DNA of 64,000 nt from Desulfosporosinus fructosivorans (GCF_004766045.1 NZ_SPQQ01000004.1:62001-126000), one strand, 5' to 3'. Counted from the first letter of the stretch, positions 1-8,177 are shown. Made by a program: numbers and translations. The notes: generated by a model not told the origin, from the letters alone.

Positions 1-410
1 AATCCTTTGTATAGCAAATCTTTGAGAACCAAAACAGTATCCGCTAAAGTGTAATTATATGTTGTCATCATCTCTTTAATCATCTTACTGAATATTCTAT
101 GATATTGCTTACAATCTACGGTGCTTTGATATTCTGAAAGAATTGGATAAAGTTTAGTCCAGTCAAGATCATAACCATTTGAACTCTGCATAGATACCTC
201 AACTGTCACTGACTTATCATCCCTCAATAGATAATCACAACTCACCTTCAGCACTTCAGCTAACTTTGGAACTTTTGCAGTTTCTGGAAAGGCTAAATCG
301 GATTCCCATTTGGAAATAGTCTGCCTTGTAACTTCCAATGATTCAGCTAATTGGTCTTGTGTCAAATTAATATCTTTTCTTGCCTTAGCTATTTTTTCGC
401 CTGTTTTCAT
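1..410 (-). CDS. HTH (XRE/Cro-CI) transcriptional regulator, 3' end cut by window edge
   Basis: The reverse strand reads from an ATG at 410, behind a clear AAAGGAG ribosome site, for 136 codons with no stop before the window edge. The first 60 residues form a Cro/CI helix-turn-helix: LTQDQLAESL, then VTRQTISKWE for the recognition helix, then the usual FPE and LAEVLKVSCDYLL continuation. The rest (about 70 residues seen) is polar and helical and I do not recognise it; it could be a ligand or dimerisation domain. This layout is typical of stand-alone Firmicute regulators. The true C-terminus lies outside the window. Target genes cannot be inferred. Confidence 0.85.
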   Translation of the reverse strand, partial: MKTGEKIAKARKDINLTQDQLAESLEVTRQTISKWESDLAFPETAKVPKLAEVLKVSCDYLLRDDKSVTVEVSMQSSNGYDLDWTKLYPILSEYQSTVDCKQYHRIFSKMIKEMMTTYNYTLADTVLVLKDLLYKG

Positions 411-672
411 TTTTTCTCTCCTTTCGACTTTATGCTTAATTGTAGCATTCTGCAGTTGATAGACAAACCAACTCAGGGTTTCTAAAAGCAACCTGTAGTT
501 GCTTTATATGGTTTCATCTAATTTATATACACTCAAACATATTATTTGATATCAAAGGCCTCTGGGCCTTTTACTTTTTCCTTTGTTAGGCACGAATAAT
601 CCAAAATGCCCAACAAAACTTTTAAACCCAGAAAGGGCTACCCTCCTAATTAACAAAATAGGGTAGCACTTT
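411..672. other. Intergenic region with two short hairpins
   Basis: No convincing gene. It holds a hairpin at 555-572 (AAAGGCC/GGGCCTTT arms) followed by a T-rich stretch, and a second one at 637-669 (GCTACCC/GGGTAGC arms) followed by ACTTTTT. Both look like intrinsic terminators for plus-strand transcripts, but no plus-strand gene precedes them here, so they may be leftovers of deleted genes. Confidence 0.4.
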
Positions 673-915
673 TTGGATTCAAACTCCAACGATTATTGTG
701 ACTTTCTGTATTGCATTTATACCGGCAGTTATTATCTAATTCTTAAGCTCTGTAAAATCCATCATCTCATGCTGAAGAAAAAACATCCTACTAAAGGAAT
801 AACTAAAGCGGATCTCCCAGCACAGGCTAATGCCAATCTAATCAAAGAAGACTTTACCGCCGAATTACCGATAAAAAATGGCTTGGAGATTTTAAAATTT
901 GTTTTAAGAATATGA
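673..915 (+). pseudogene. IS3-family (IS150-like) transposase fragment
   Basis: An 80-codon open stretch whose middle (GITKADLPAQANANLIKEDF) resembles the linker before the DDE integrase domain of IS3-family OrfB transposases, where a segment of the form ITKAD...NLI+RDFTA..PN.KW is common. The DDE catalytic core is absent, the frame ends soon after, and the start codon lacks a ribosome site. I read it as a decayed fragment of an insertion sequence, not a working gene. The identification rests on remembered family pattern only. Confidence 0.5.
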
Positions 916-956
916 TTCCATTGGTAGTCTAGCGGTTGCCAAACAGCTTGCTAAAC

Positions 957-1150
957 TATTTTGTGTTCATGTTCGCCATCTTTTCGTAGGTCCCCATAAA
1001 AAATAAGCCCCCAGGCTCAAAAGACAGCATAAGGCTAGTGGCTAAATCTTGGATTAGATTAGACTCGTTTGAAAATTTCCTGCAATGTGGTCACACAATT
1101 GCTGACGGTATCACAAATTCCCACTGCTCCTATTCCGATAAATAACCCTG
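957..1150 (-). repeat. Partial duplicate of the holin gene 3' end and its terminator
   Basis: About 190 bases are nearly identical to 7815-8010, which contain the end of the holin-like gene and its terminator. The copy keeps the terminator-type inverted repeat (AAGCCCCCAGG at about 1006) and the last roughly 28 codons of the holin frame (reading GLFIGIGAVGICDTVSN), but everything upstream of about 1150 is missing. The two copies differ at a handful of positions. It is a truncated direct repeat on the same strand as the full gene. Confidence 0.8.
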
Positions 1151-1167
1151 TCTCTCAGCGTGACGGA

Positions 1168-1335
1168 TTAACGTTTTTTTGATATTCTTCGTGCAAACAG
1201 GTTTACTACAATTGCAAAAACAATCAATATCCATAACCACCACGGAATATTGGTGAGTATAATTTTAAAAGTCCACAATGCATACTGAAATATCGCTATC
1301 TGATCAACTTCAAAATTAATATCCAGCACCCCCAT
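1168..1335 (-). CDS. Possible small membrane protein (55 aa)
   Basis: A 55-codon frame from ATG at 1335 to TAA at 1168. It has a polar N-terminal third, then a strongly hydrophobic helix (IPWWLWILIVFAIVVNLF) and a basic tail ending ARRISKKR, which fits a single-pass membrane protein with the positive end inside. There is no good ribosome site upstream, and the gene abuts the truncated holin copy, so it may be another remnant of the same lysis or phage-like module. No family recognised. Confidence 0.35.
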   Translation of the reverse strand: MGVLDINFEVDQIAIFQYALWTFKIILTNIPWWLWILIVFAIVVNLFARRISKKR

Positions 1336-1768
1336 ATTTGTGATAAATAGTATATTTCTTTATCCACTATTGCTATTCCTTCTTTTGCTCACGATCTGCC
1401 AACTACAGAAAAGGACCCCCACCGTTTCGATGAGCGCCAAATGAATAAGGCAAGCATGTATCCTTTTTGTACAAGCAAACATAACATGCAGAGACCAGAT
1501 ACACGCATACTAACCAGAAGTTACTTCTTTTCTGAAAAAGAAGTCGGCAGCTCGGACCCAGCACTAAGCTGGGTCCTTAACAATGCAATGTTCGTAACCT
1601 TTTAGACAAGCAACAATATCATTTGTCTTTATTAGTTTAATGTCAGAAATCTCATTCCATCCAATTGCTGCAAATTCATCAATAGGCATTCCTGTCGCAT
1701 TCTAACTGCATTCATCTTGACTAGTAATGTAAATGAGTGATGTGCGGGGTCACCCTTTTTCGCAATCG
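1336..1768. other. Intergenic region with a coding remnant and a perfect hairpin
   Basis: Mostly featureless. A 41-codon reverse-strand frame at 1564-1689 (contains DEFAAIGWNEISDIKLIKT) has protein-like composition but lacks a proper ribosome site and looks like the 3' end of a lost gene. A perfect hairpin with arms GGACCCAGC and GCTGGGTCC overlaps its end at 1554-1575 and could be its terminator. Confidence 0.35.
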
Positions 1769-2365
1769 CTAATTACAAATATCATATTCCATTCTATTAG
1801 CCGTACTCAGACCAACCTTTTCTCCCAGGAGTTTTGTCACTATGTAGATAGACATATTAATACCCGCAGACACACCACCCGCTGTAATTATGGAACCTTC
1901 GTCAACATATTTAACGCCTCGTTCAACAGTGACTTTTTCGAACTCTTTCTCTAACCTATCAATGTCCATCCAATGAGTTGTCACTCTTTTACCATCCAGC
2001 AAGCCTGCTTTAGCTAATAAAAATGCCCCTGTACAAACCGAAGCCATTAGACTGACCTTGGCCATTTGCTCCTTAAGCCAATCAATTACCAAGATGTTAT
2101 TGATTTCTATTTCCTCCGCTCCGTAGCCACCAGGGACAATTAATATATCGAACTTAGGATTGTCGGCGAAGCAACAATCAGGAACCACCTGTAATCCATT
2201 TCGTGCCCTTACAATTTTTCTTGATTGAGCAACGGTTTTCACATCAAAGGGTTTAAAGCTAGATTCTGGGTAATTTGTAATAGAAAACACTTCAAACGGT
2301 CCCGCAAAATCCAACACCTCGACCTCGTTAAAGAGTAGAATTCCAACCTTCCAAAGCTTCACCAT
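1769..2365 (-). CDS. DJ-1/PfpI family protein (isonitrile hydratase-like)
   Basis: Cytoplasmic protein of the DJ-1/PfpI superfamily (class I glutamine amidotransferase-like fold). Counting from the chosen start, the nucleophile-elbow cysteine is Cys111 in ASVCTGAFLLA, preceded by the ILIVPGG strand-loop near residues 74-80, and followed by TTHW and TAGGVSAG segments seen in the isonitrile hydratase/AraC-partner branch. The 198-residue length fits a stand-alone hydratase-type member without an AraC tail. The start at 2365 is chosen over an upstream in-frame ATG at 2398 because AAGGGAGGA sits just before it. Substrate is unknown; the isonitrile assignment is by similarity of the elbow region only. 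Monocistronic. Confidence 0.85.
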   Translation of the reverse strand: MVKLWKVGILLFNEVEVLDFAGPFEVFSITNYPESSFKPFDVKTVAQSRKIVRARNGLQVVPDCCFADNPKFDILIVPGGYGAEEIEINNILVIDWLKEQMAKVSLMASVCTGAFLLAKAGLLDGKRVTTHWMDIDRLEKEFEKVTVERGVKYVDEGSIITAGGVSAGINMSIYIVTKLLGEKVGLSTANRMEYDICN

Positions 2366-2524
2366 ATCTTCCTCCCTTGTAGCTAAAAACAAATCCATGT
2401 GGTTTCTTTAATCATTTATAAGGAATCGTATACCCCGCAATGAAGTAAACAGGTTAAGCGGAAAAGAGGTAGATGAGATTAAGGAGACGTTTGTGCCGTA
2501 AGAATTAACTGAATCACGGTTAAA

Positions 2525-2956
2525 CTAAGTATTACTTTCATTAATGCTTAAATTTCTATAAACTAAATCATTTCGTTTATCAAAACCAAATGATTCCCAA
2601 AATTTATTTCCCAAATTGTTTGAGACGAATACAACAAGTACAACCTTGTTTATTTCTTCTCTCCTTAATGCATCAAGTGTAGCGTTGACCAAAGCTTTTC
2701 CTATTCCCTTCCCGCGATACTCTATCTTGACTGCTGTATGATAAATATATCCTCTTCTTCCATCATGTCCACATAAAATTACACCTACAATCTTATTTTC
2801 TACTTGTGCAATAAAATTCGTTGTAGGATTTCTTTTAATAAATCTTCCTATACCCTCAAATGAGTCATCTAAACTACGCATGCCCATACCCTCTGTATTT
2901 GTCCATAATTGATATACGTTTTTATAATCCTCAATAGACATTAATCTTATTTCCAT
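2525..2956 (-). CDS. GNAT family N-acetyltransferase
   Basis: A 143-residue single-domain GNAT acetyltransferase. The acetyl-CoA pyrophosphate-binding loop is clear: EYRGKGIGKAL, with R81-G82-K83-G84-I85-G86. The later FWESFGF segment is the typical end of the fold. Length is normal for the family. The start has a GGGGG-type ribosome site in AGAAGGGGGTAGAGATG. These enzymes transfer an acetyl group from acetyl-CoA to an amine of a protein, antibiotic or metabolite; the substrate cannot be read from the sequence. It stands alone between the DJ-1 gene and a small membrane protein gene on the same strand. Confidence 0.88.
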   Translation of the reverse strand: MEIRLMSIEDYKNVYQLWTNTEGMGMRSLDDSFEGIGRFIKRNPTTNFIAQVENKIVGVILCGHDGRRGYIYHTAVKIEYRGKGIGKALVNATLDALRREEINKVVLVVFVSNNLGNKFWESFGFDKRNDLVYRNLSINESNT

Positions 2957-3074
2957 CTCTACCCCCTTCTAAAAGTTACCTCATGTACTGAATTGCACCT
3001 AAAATTATCAAGCACAAGTAGTAATGCTTTTTAGAAATAAGAAGGTTTTATGCCCTATGCAAATAGTGAAACCC

Positions 3075-3287
3075 CTACTTTGTTATAACTGTGTGTCTTT
3101 CTTTTGATTGTAACTGGATAAGAGTATCAAGTTTTACTAGTAGTTCCTTGTCATTCTCGGTCTTCCGTTTAAAGAATTGTATAGTACTAATTATTAAATA
3201 TACAAATAGAGCCAAAAGACCAATATAGATCACTAAGCCAAGAAAGCTAAATATGCCTAATCCAACGCTAGGTCCCATATAATTCAT
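3075..3287 (-). CDS. Small single-pass membrane protein (70 aa)
   Basis: A 70-residue protein with a Gly-rich N-terminus, one long hydrophobic helix (about residues 8-38, LGLVIYIGLLALFVYLIIS) and a charged tail with a coiled-coil look ending KERHTVITK. A good ribosome site (GAAGGAG) precedes the ATG at 3287. Such proteins are common in spore-forming Firmicutes and usually unassigned. It is unlinked to its neighbours, which face away. Function unknown. Confidence 0.65.
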   Translation of the reverse strand: MNYMGPSVGLGIFSFLGLVIYIGLLALFVYLIISTIQFFKRKTENDKELLVKLDTLIQLQSKERHTVITK

Positions 3288-3599
3288 AATAATAATTCTC
3301 CTTCACCGTAAATAATTTTTACATGCACAGTTTTCTCCATAAAGCCACCTAAATCCTTCTTTTACCAATAGTATTGAACAGTACCTGCTATCGCCATAAT
3401 TTCAATGTGAAGTTCTAGTTGAATTCCTATCGTTTCCAAAATAGCTTCTAGTTTAAATATATCGTTCGTTAACTTCCGATTAATTTATGTTATAACGCCT
3501 TATCCGGTATTAAACAATCCTTAAAACGCATAACTCTACGGAGCGTTTATTGAAAAGTTCCAGTTCATTCATTAGTATATATACAGGGAGGCAGTGACA
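3288..3599. other. Intergenic region, nothing identified
   Basis: AT-rich spacer between two genes that point away from each other, so promoters for both are expected here. I see no convincing hairpin, repeat or coding remnant. The ribosome site of the next gene (GGGAGG at about 3586-3591) lies at its right end. Confidence 0.4.
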
Positions 3600-4184
3600 A
3601 TGCAAAATGTAAATGTTGGCAACATCATTCGTGAATTGCGTACAGAAAGAGGAATGACGCAAAAACAGCTTGCGGATAAAATGAATATCAGCGATAAAAC
3701 CGTTTCTAAATGGGAACGGGGTTTAGGTTGTCCCGATGTTTCACTGCTCTCGGAACTGTCCGACCTACTTGAAGTTGATATAGGTAAACTATTAAGCGGT
3801 GATTTATCGCCCAATGACTTTGTGGGAGGAAATATGAAAAAGACAAAATATTATGTTTGCCCTATGTGTCATAACATTTCACTTTGCACAGGTGAAGCCA
3901 AAGTATCATGCTGTGGCAGAAAAGTTGATCAACAGCAAATGCAGAAAGCCGAAGAAAATGAGATGCTTTCTGTTGAAGTAATCGAAGACGACTGGAATAT
4001 CACAGTGGCTCATCCAATGAACAAAGAACATTATATATCCTTTGTCGCATTTGCAACCGGTGACCGTGTACAGATTATCAAGCAATATCCCGAATGGGAT
4101 ATGCAGCTTAGGATACCCAAAAGAGGTCATGGAATGCTTATTTGGTACTGTACAAGGCATGGATTATTTTATCAGTTAATATAG
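3600..4184 (+). CDS. HTH regulator fused to a desulfoferrodoxin-like two-domain C-terminus
   Basis: Residues 5-65 are a Cro/CI helix-turn-helix (GMTQKQLADKMNISDKTVSK). Residues 84-110 look like the desulforedoxin domain of desulfoferrodoxin: C87-x2-C90, then C104-C105. Residues 130-190 match the superoxide reductase domain: HPMNKEHYI supplies His138 and His144, and WYCTRHGLF supplies Cys184 and His187, the four-residue pattern that binds the catalytic iron in that family. So the protein pairs DNA binding with a likely iron site, suggesting a superoxide or redox sensor; this is inference. ATG at 3600 is preferred over GTG at 3594 because GGGAGG is 8-9 bases upstream. Thirteen bases separate it from the next gene. 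Confidence 0.82.
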   Translation: MQNVNVGNIIRELRTERGMTQKQLADKMNISDKTVSKWERGLGCPDVSLLSELSDLLEVDIGKLLSGDLSPNDFVGGNMKKTKYYVCPMCHNISLCTGEAKVSCCGRKVDQQQMQKAEENEMLSVEVIEDDWNITVAHPMNKEHYISFVAFATGDRVQIIKQYPEWDMQLRIPKRGHGMLIWYCTRHGLFYQLI

Positions 4185-4197
4185 AGGAGTTTTAGGT

Positions 4198-4869
4198 ATG
4201 AAATTTATTGTTTTTAATGGAAGTCCTGCTGCGGCGGGTAGTAATACCAATGTAATTGCACAGGCTTTTTTAAGCGGAGCAAAGCGAGCAGGTGCGGAAA
4301 CAGAAAATATATTTGTAATAGAGAAAAATATTGGACACTGTAAAGGCTGTTTTTCATGCTGGTTTAAAACACCGGGCAAATGCGTTTTACAAGATGATAT
4401 GCAGGGATTAATTGAACAGTATAACTCTGCCGACGTTGTGTGCTTTGCTTCTCCGGTCTACACCTGGAATATGACTGCGGCTTTAAAGAATTTTGCAGAC
4501 CGTCTTGCCCCTCTGAAAAGCCCATTGATAGTAAATAGAAATGACAACTTTGACCTCGCTGATGCTGTTTCCAAAACACAGCAGTTTATTGTTATTTCAA
4601 ATTGTGGTTTTCCCGGGAACAACAACTTTGAAACGATGAAAGTTGTATTTGCGTCGTGTAATCCTGTCTTGGAGATTTATCGAAACTGTGGCAAGTTACT
4701 GCAAAGCAAGGACGAAAAAATCAAAAGAGATGTTGATGATTATCTGAAAGCCGTTGAGCAAGCAGGTTATGAAATGGCAACACAAAATAACATTTCAGAA
4801 GAAACAGAAGCCGGGCTTCAAAAAGAGCTTATGTCTATACCTGAATATGTGAAATACATCGGGATGTAA
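4198..4869 (+). CDS. Iron-sulfur flavoprotein / flavodoxin-family NAD(P)H oxidoreductase, first copy
   Basis: A 223-residue NADPH-dependent FMN reductase-fold protein. The N-terminal FNGSPAAAGSNTN segment is the FMN phosphate loop. Cys48-x2-Cys51-x2-Cys54-x7-Cys62 (CKGCFSCW then GKC) matches the compact cysteine motif that binds a 4Fe-4S cluster in iron-sulfur flavoproteins of anaerobes. SPVYTWNMTAALKNFADR is the usual flavin-binding loop near residues 82-100. It begins 13 bases after the HTH/desulfoferrodoxin fusion, with GAGG before the ATG, so it is probably in the same operon and under its control. Likely role: electron transfer to an oxidant such as O2, H2O2 or a quinone. Confidence 0.85.
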   Translation: MKFIVFNGSPAAAGSNTNVIAQAFLSGAKRAGAETENIFVIEKNIGHCKGCFSCWFKTPGKCVLQDDMQGLIEQYNSADVVCFASPVYTWNMTAALKNFADRLAPLKSPLIVNRNDNFDLADAVSKTQQFIVISNCGFPGNNNFETMKVVFASCNPVLEIYRNCGKLLQSKDEKIKRDVDDYLKAVEQAGYEMATQNNISEETEAGLQKELMSIPEYVKYIGM

Positions 4870-4916
4870 TAAAATTCCATTCAAAGTTAAACGTACAAAG
4901 GAGAAAGGAAGAAAAA

Positions 4917-5576
4917 ATGAAAATTGTCGTTATCAATGCTAGTCCTAAAGGTAAAAATAGTAATACGAATGTAATGGTTCAAGCCTTTTTCAAAGGGGCA
5001 CAAGAAGCAGGAGCAGAAACATTAAGTATTTTTTTATCTGAAAAGGAAATAAAACACTGTAAGGGTTGTCATATTTGTTGGACCAAAGGACCAGGTCAAT
5101 GTGTAATAAATGATGATATGTTAGGAGTTCTTTCAAATATGGGAGGGGCAAATATTATTGCTTTTGCTACTCCAGTCTATTTCGAAAATATATCAGGAAT
5201 GTTAAAGGTTTTCATGGACAGAATGACAATGATAGGTAGTCCACATTCTCAAAAAGATATTGAAGATAAAGTACAAAATTTAAATTCATCAGAGATGCTA
5301 ATTCCAAAACTGATGATGATATCAAACTGTGGCTTTCCTGATAGAGATGAATTTCAAGTCGTTTCTCTTTGGATTAAGAGAGTAGCACAAAAAATGCACA
5401 TGGAATTAATTGGGGAGATTTACGCTACACAAGGGAAATTGCTGACTACACCTCCAGAAGGATTACAGTCTATATCTAATTATCTGTTGCTTCTGGAAAA
5501 GGCAGGTAGGGAAATTGCAACCAATATGAACCTATCAGAGTTAACTGAAAAGCAACTCTTACAAAACTTTATTTAG
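4917..5576 (+). CDS. Iron-sulfur flavoprotein / flavodoxin-family NAD(P)H oxidoreductase, second copy
   Basis: A 219-residue paralogue of the preceding gene. The same elements occur at the same positions: INASPKGKNSNTN for FMN phosphate, Cys48-x2-Cys51-x2-Cys54-x7-Cys62 for a 4Fe-4S cluster, and TPVYFENISGMLKVFMDR for the flavin loop. The gene lies 47 bases downstream with its own AAGGAGAAAGG site and ends before an intrinsic terminator at 5648, so the HTH fusion and both flavoproteins form a three-gene unit. The copies have diverged strongly outside the motifs, so the duplication is old. Substrate specificity cannot be told apart from sequence. Confidence 0.85.
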   Translation: MKIVVINASPKGKNSNTNVMVQAFFKGAQEAGAETLSIFLSEKEIKHCKGCHICWTKGPGQCVINDDMLGVLSNMGGANIIAFATPVYFENISGMLKVFMDRMTMIGSPHSQKDIEDKVQNLNSSEMLIPKLMMISNCGFPDRDEFQVVSLWIKRVAQKMHMELIGEIYATQGKLLTTPPEGLQSISNYLLLLEKAGREIATNMNLSELTEKQLLQNFI

Positions 5577-5647
5577 AGATGAATATTACGTATTGTCATT
5601 TAACTTGGAGTATTTTCTTGTTGCTTGAACTTCACAAAATCCTACGA

Positions 5648-5683
5648 ATGCCGTCCACCTACATAGAGGTTGGACGGCATTTA
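5648..5683 (+). terminator. Intrinsic terminator after the flavoprotein operon
   Basis: Arms ATGCCGTCCACCT and AGGTTGGACGGCAT pair over 12-13 bases with a short loop and are followed by TTTATA. It lies 70 bases past the stop of the second flavoprotein gene. Confidence 0.75.
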
Positions 5684-6248
5684 TACTAATGGGTTTAAGA
5701 ATAATGGAATACTTTGTTTTATTCAACTTATCTTAATAAATTCCTTACCATCCCACTTAAAAACATCTTCAAGGTATTTGCTTCTTGAATTATCGTAATA
5801 CTCCATTTTAAATGTAACATTATCTACCTTTACACTGTGGTTTCCTCTCTCTGATTCATTTCATTGTAACCTTAATACCATGCGATAATAATAGAATGGT
5901 GGAAACCCAACAGGAAGTCATATCGGTGATACTGGAATCGATAGTCAGTATCAATCGTTTGCCATAATTGAGACACTCAGGATTGAACGAGAATCCACTA
6001 ACTATTTTGCTAATTTTAAAAAACAAGCTGTATTTGACCCAAAAGTGAGTGGACTAAGTATCATCTTGGCTGGAGCGCTCCTTGTTTTAATAAGTTACTT
6101 TTTTAGTTAAACCAGAAATCACATTCGCCAGGCATAAATAATTTACCTTTTTAGATTTGGTTTGGGGCCTATAACTAGAGATTATGTTAAACACCAGCAT
6201 TCATAAGGACGCTGGTGCTATTGTTTATTCGTAAATCAATGACTACAC
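5684..6248. other. Non-coding region with two coding remnants
   Basis: A reverse-strand frame ending with TGA at 5723 (reads FKMEYYDNSRSKYLEDVFKW) has no start and looks like the 3' end of a lost gene. A plus-strand frame ending TAA near 6110 (reads FDPKVSGLSIILAGALLVL) encodes one membrane helix but also lacks a start codon. A hairpin with CACCAGC/GCTGGTG arms at 6192-6217 can terminate transcripts from either side, including fabZ. No intact gene seen. Confidence 0.4.
6192..6217. terminator. Hairpin after fabZ
   Basis: Seven-base arms CACCAGC and GCTGGTG with a 12-base loop; short T-rich sequence on both sides. It is placed 30 bases beyond the fabZ stop codon and can serve the reverse strand. 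Confidence 0.5.
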
Positions 6249-6680
6249 CTAATTCAGGTCAGTCATCATAATTTTTATTTCTCCCTCGGCAGCAATCTGT
6301 CCGTCTACACTTGCTGTCACCTTTGCTTTAATCAAACCATGCTTTGAAACGAGTATTTCGGCCTCAAGCTTCAATATATCCCCAGGAACTACTTTCCTTT
6401 TGAACTTCATTCCATCTATTCCTGCTAATACACCTAGTTTGCTCTCGCTTTTCTTATTTATTGATACTGCTATACCTGCCGTTTGTGCAAGAGCCTCGAC
6501 AATCAGTACTCCAGGCATGATCGCATACTCGGGAAAATGTCCTTGGAAATGGGGTTCGTTAGCCGTTACGTTTTTAATACCCACAGCCTTTTTCCCCGGT
6601 TCAAGCTCCAAAATTTTGTCCACTAATAAAAACGGATACCAGTGGGGAGTCAAGGCTCGAATTTCCAAGTTGTTTAACAT
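6249..6680 (-). CDS. fabZ: 3-hydroxyacyl-[acyl-carrier-protein] dehydratase FabZ
   Basis: A 143-residue hotdog-fold dehydratase that removes water from 3-hydroxyacyl-ACP in type II fatty acid synthesis. The signature is complete: HFQGHFPEYAIMPGVLIVEA with catalytic His48 and Glu62 and the MPGV turn. The N-terminal PHWYPFLLVDKILE segment is also typical, and the length fits FabZ. The start at 6680 is chosen over an in-frame ATG at 6731 because AGAGGTG precedes it and the extra residues do not fit the family. It stands alone here rather than in a fab cluster, so it may be a second copy serving another lipid pathway. Confidence 0.93.
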   Translation of the reverse strand: MLNNLEIRALTPHWYPFLLVDKILELEPGKKAVGIKNVTANEPHFQGHFPEYAIMPGVLIVEALAQTAGIAVSINKKSESKLGVLAGIDGMKFKRKVVPGDILKLEAEILVSKHGLIKAKVTASVDGQIAAEGEIKIMMTDLN

Positions 6681-6876
6681 AGTACACCTCTTAAAGTTAA
6701 TTATTGTCTGTCTCATAGACTTAATGCGCACTTGTCGTATAAATCCCTTTTATTGGCATATCCAAATTATTTCGCCAATAATACATAACTATCACGTAGC
6801 TGAAACTCTCTATTTTTAATATTTTTAATCGTTGCTGTACACAAGCAATCTAAAAATATTAAAACGATTAATTTGT

Positions 6877-7308
6877 TCATTGTTTTATCTTCTTAACTAT
6901 TTGATCAATTTTAACTGGTATTTCTTTTGATATGTCAAATTCATTAAGTGTCATAGTATTATCCTTGTGTTTAACAACTATATAAACCGTACTATCCCCT
7001 TCTAGAAAAATCATTGGTTTAAAATCTCCAACTTTTATATCCATAGCCCTAACAATTTTCATTCTTATATCAGAACTTAACGTTGCGATACTATCGTCAA
7101 ATATATCTCTCATAAAGTAAGATTTTAAATTTATGGTATCTAAGTCAAAAGTATTGATAGCTTGTTTTTGGACAGTGTATTCCTGGTCTAAATATAGACT
7201 GTCCGAAACAGCCGTTTTTGCATCTGTGAAAAATAATCCACCGACAAGAGCTAAAATACCTATACCTACGCCTAGGTAAGAAAAAAGTTTTTTCTTATTC
7301 ATATTCAT
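6877..7308 (-). CDS. Membrane-anchored protein of unknown function (143 aa)
   Basis: An N-terminal membrane anchor or signal sequence (KKKLFSYLGVGIGILALVGG, residues 5-24) is followed by about 115 residues of mixed alpha/beta character predicted to lie outside the membrane. No cysteine follows the helix in a lipobox, so it is more likely anchored by the helix than lipid-modified. An AAAGGCGG ribosome site precedes the ATG. It is monocistronic. I do not recognise the extracellular domain. Confidence 0.7.
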   Translation of the reverse strand: MNMNKKKLFSYLGVGIGILALVGGLFFTDAKTAVSDSLYLDQEYTVQKQAINTFDLDTINLKSYFMRDIFDDSIATLSSDIRMKIVRAMDIKVGDFKPMIFLEGDSTVYIVVKHKDNTMTLNEFDISKEIPVKIDQIVKKIKQ

Positions 7309-7814
7309 AAACTTATACCGCCTTTCAATTCTCGGTAGTTACTATTTTAGTATATAATATTATTCTTTAGTTATAATTACAATATATTTCCATTATAGTA
7401 TATAATTACCTCTCGCATATAGTGGAGAAAAAATATCGTGTTGATTAATTAATGGATCACTTTACTCAACAAGTCCCATATTTAGCCTAACCTTTTCTAT
7501 GATAAACGTAACACATGCTAGGTATATCTCATCAGCCACCTATACCTATTCAGACCAACAATATTACCAATTCGACAAGTATTTACCTTTTACCTTTGTA
7601 AACAAAAAGAAATAACACTCCTTAACGGTGAGCGTAAATATTGATTCCTGTATTGATCTTCTACTATGGCGTAACTGAAATATCCATTACTGAAATCAAA
7701 TGTAACAGATACTTTAGGTACGTTTTCTAATCTCAAATGCACTGAACCTTAAAAACTTCAGCCTTGATATTTAAGAGAGTTGTCCAGAATCCGCCCCCTT
7801 ACGTCTTTAGCTAT
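7309..7814. other. Intergenic region, one shared 18-base word
   Basis: No gene seen. The word ATTCGACAAGTATTTACC at about 7564-7581 recurs at about 54825-54842, in both places followed by a pyrimidine-rich ACCTTT stretch. Otherwise AT-rich and featureless. Confidence 0.4.
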
Positions 7815-8010
7815 AGTTATTTGTGTTCACATTCGCCATCTTTTCGTAGGTACCCATAAAAAATAAGCCCCCAGGCTCAAAAGACAGTGCATAAGGCCAG
7901 GGGCTAATCTTGGATTAGATTAGGCTCGTTTGAAAATTTCCTGCAATGTAGTCACACAATTGCTGACGGTATCACAAATTCCCACTGCTCCTATTCCGAT
8001 AAATAACCCT
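7815..8010 (-). repeat. Full-length source copy of the 957-1150 repeat
   Basis: About 190 bases covering the last 30 codons of the holin-like gene, its stop and its terminator, nearly identical to 957-1150. Similarity stops inside the gene at about 8010. Confidence 0.8.
7860..7906 (-). terminator. Intrinsic terminator of the holin-like gene
   Basis: On the reverse strand, arms containing AGCCCC and GGGGCT flank a 28-base loop and are followed by TTATTTTTTA. It lies directly after the holin stop codon and is duplicated in the repeat at 957-1150. Confidence 0.65.
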
Positions 8011-8177
8011 ATCATTAAATACTCTCTTATTGATGTGCACTGGAGTAAGCCGAAGCTACTAAGGATCCCTAATGGAATTGATAATAAATGTGCAAACTTA
8101 TGATCTAAACCATACTTCTTAAGTGCCGTCACAATAACATAGACCAGTACAACTAATAATCCGAGTTCAGTAACCAC
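7920..8177 (-). CDS. Holin-like small membrane protein (85 aa)
   Basis: An 85-residue protein with two to three hydrophobic segments (LGLLVVLVYVIVTAL near residues 5-19, LLSIPLGILSSFGLL at 31-45, YLMIGLFIGIGAVGI at 53-67) and a short basic C-terminus. This is the size and layout of phage or phage-derived holins, which make holes in the membrane for endolysin. GTG start with AGGAGTGA upstream. No endolysin gene lies next to it, so it may be a domesticated remnant; a truncated duplicate of its 3' end lies at 957-1150. It could also be a non-holin membrane protein. Confidence 0.6.
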   Translation of the reverse strand: MVTELGLLVVLVYVIVTALKKYGLDHKFAHLLSIPLGILSSFGLLQCTSIREYLMIGLFIGIGAVGICDTVSNCVTTLQEIFKRA

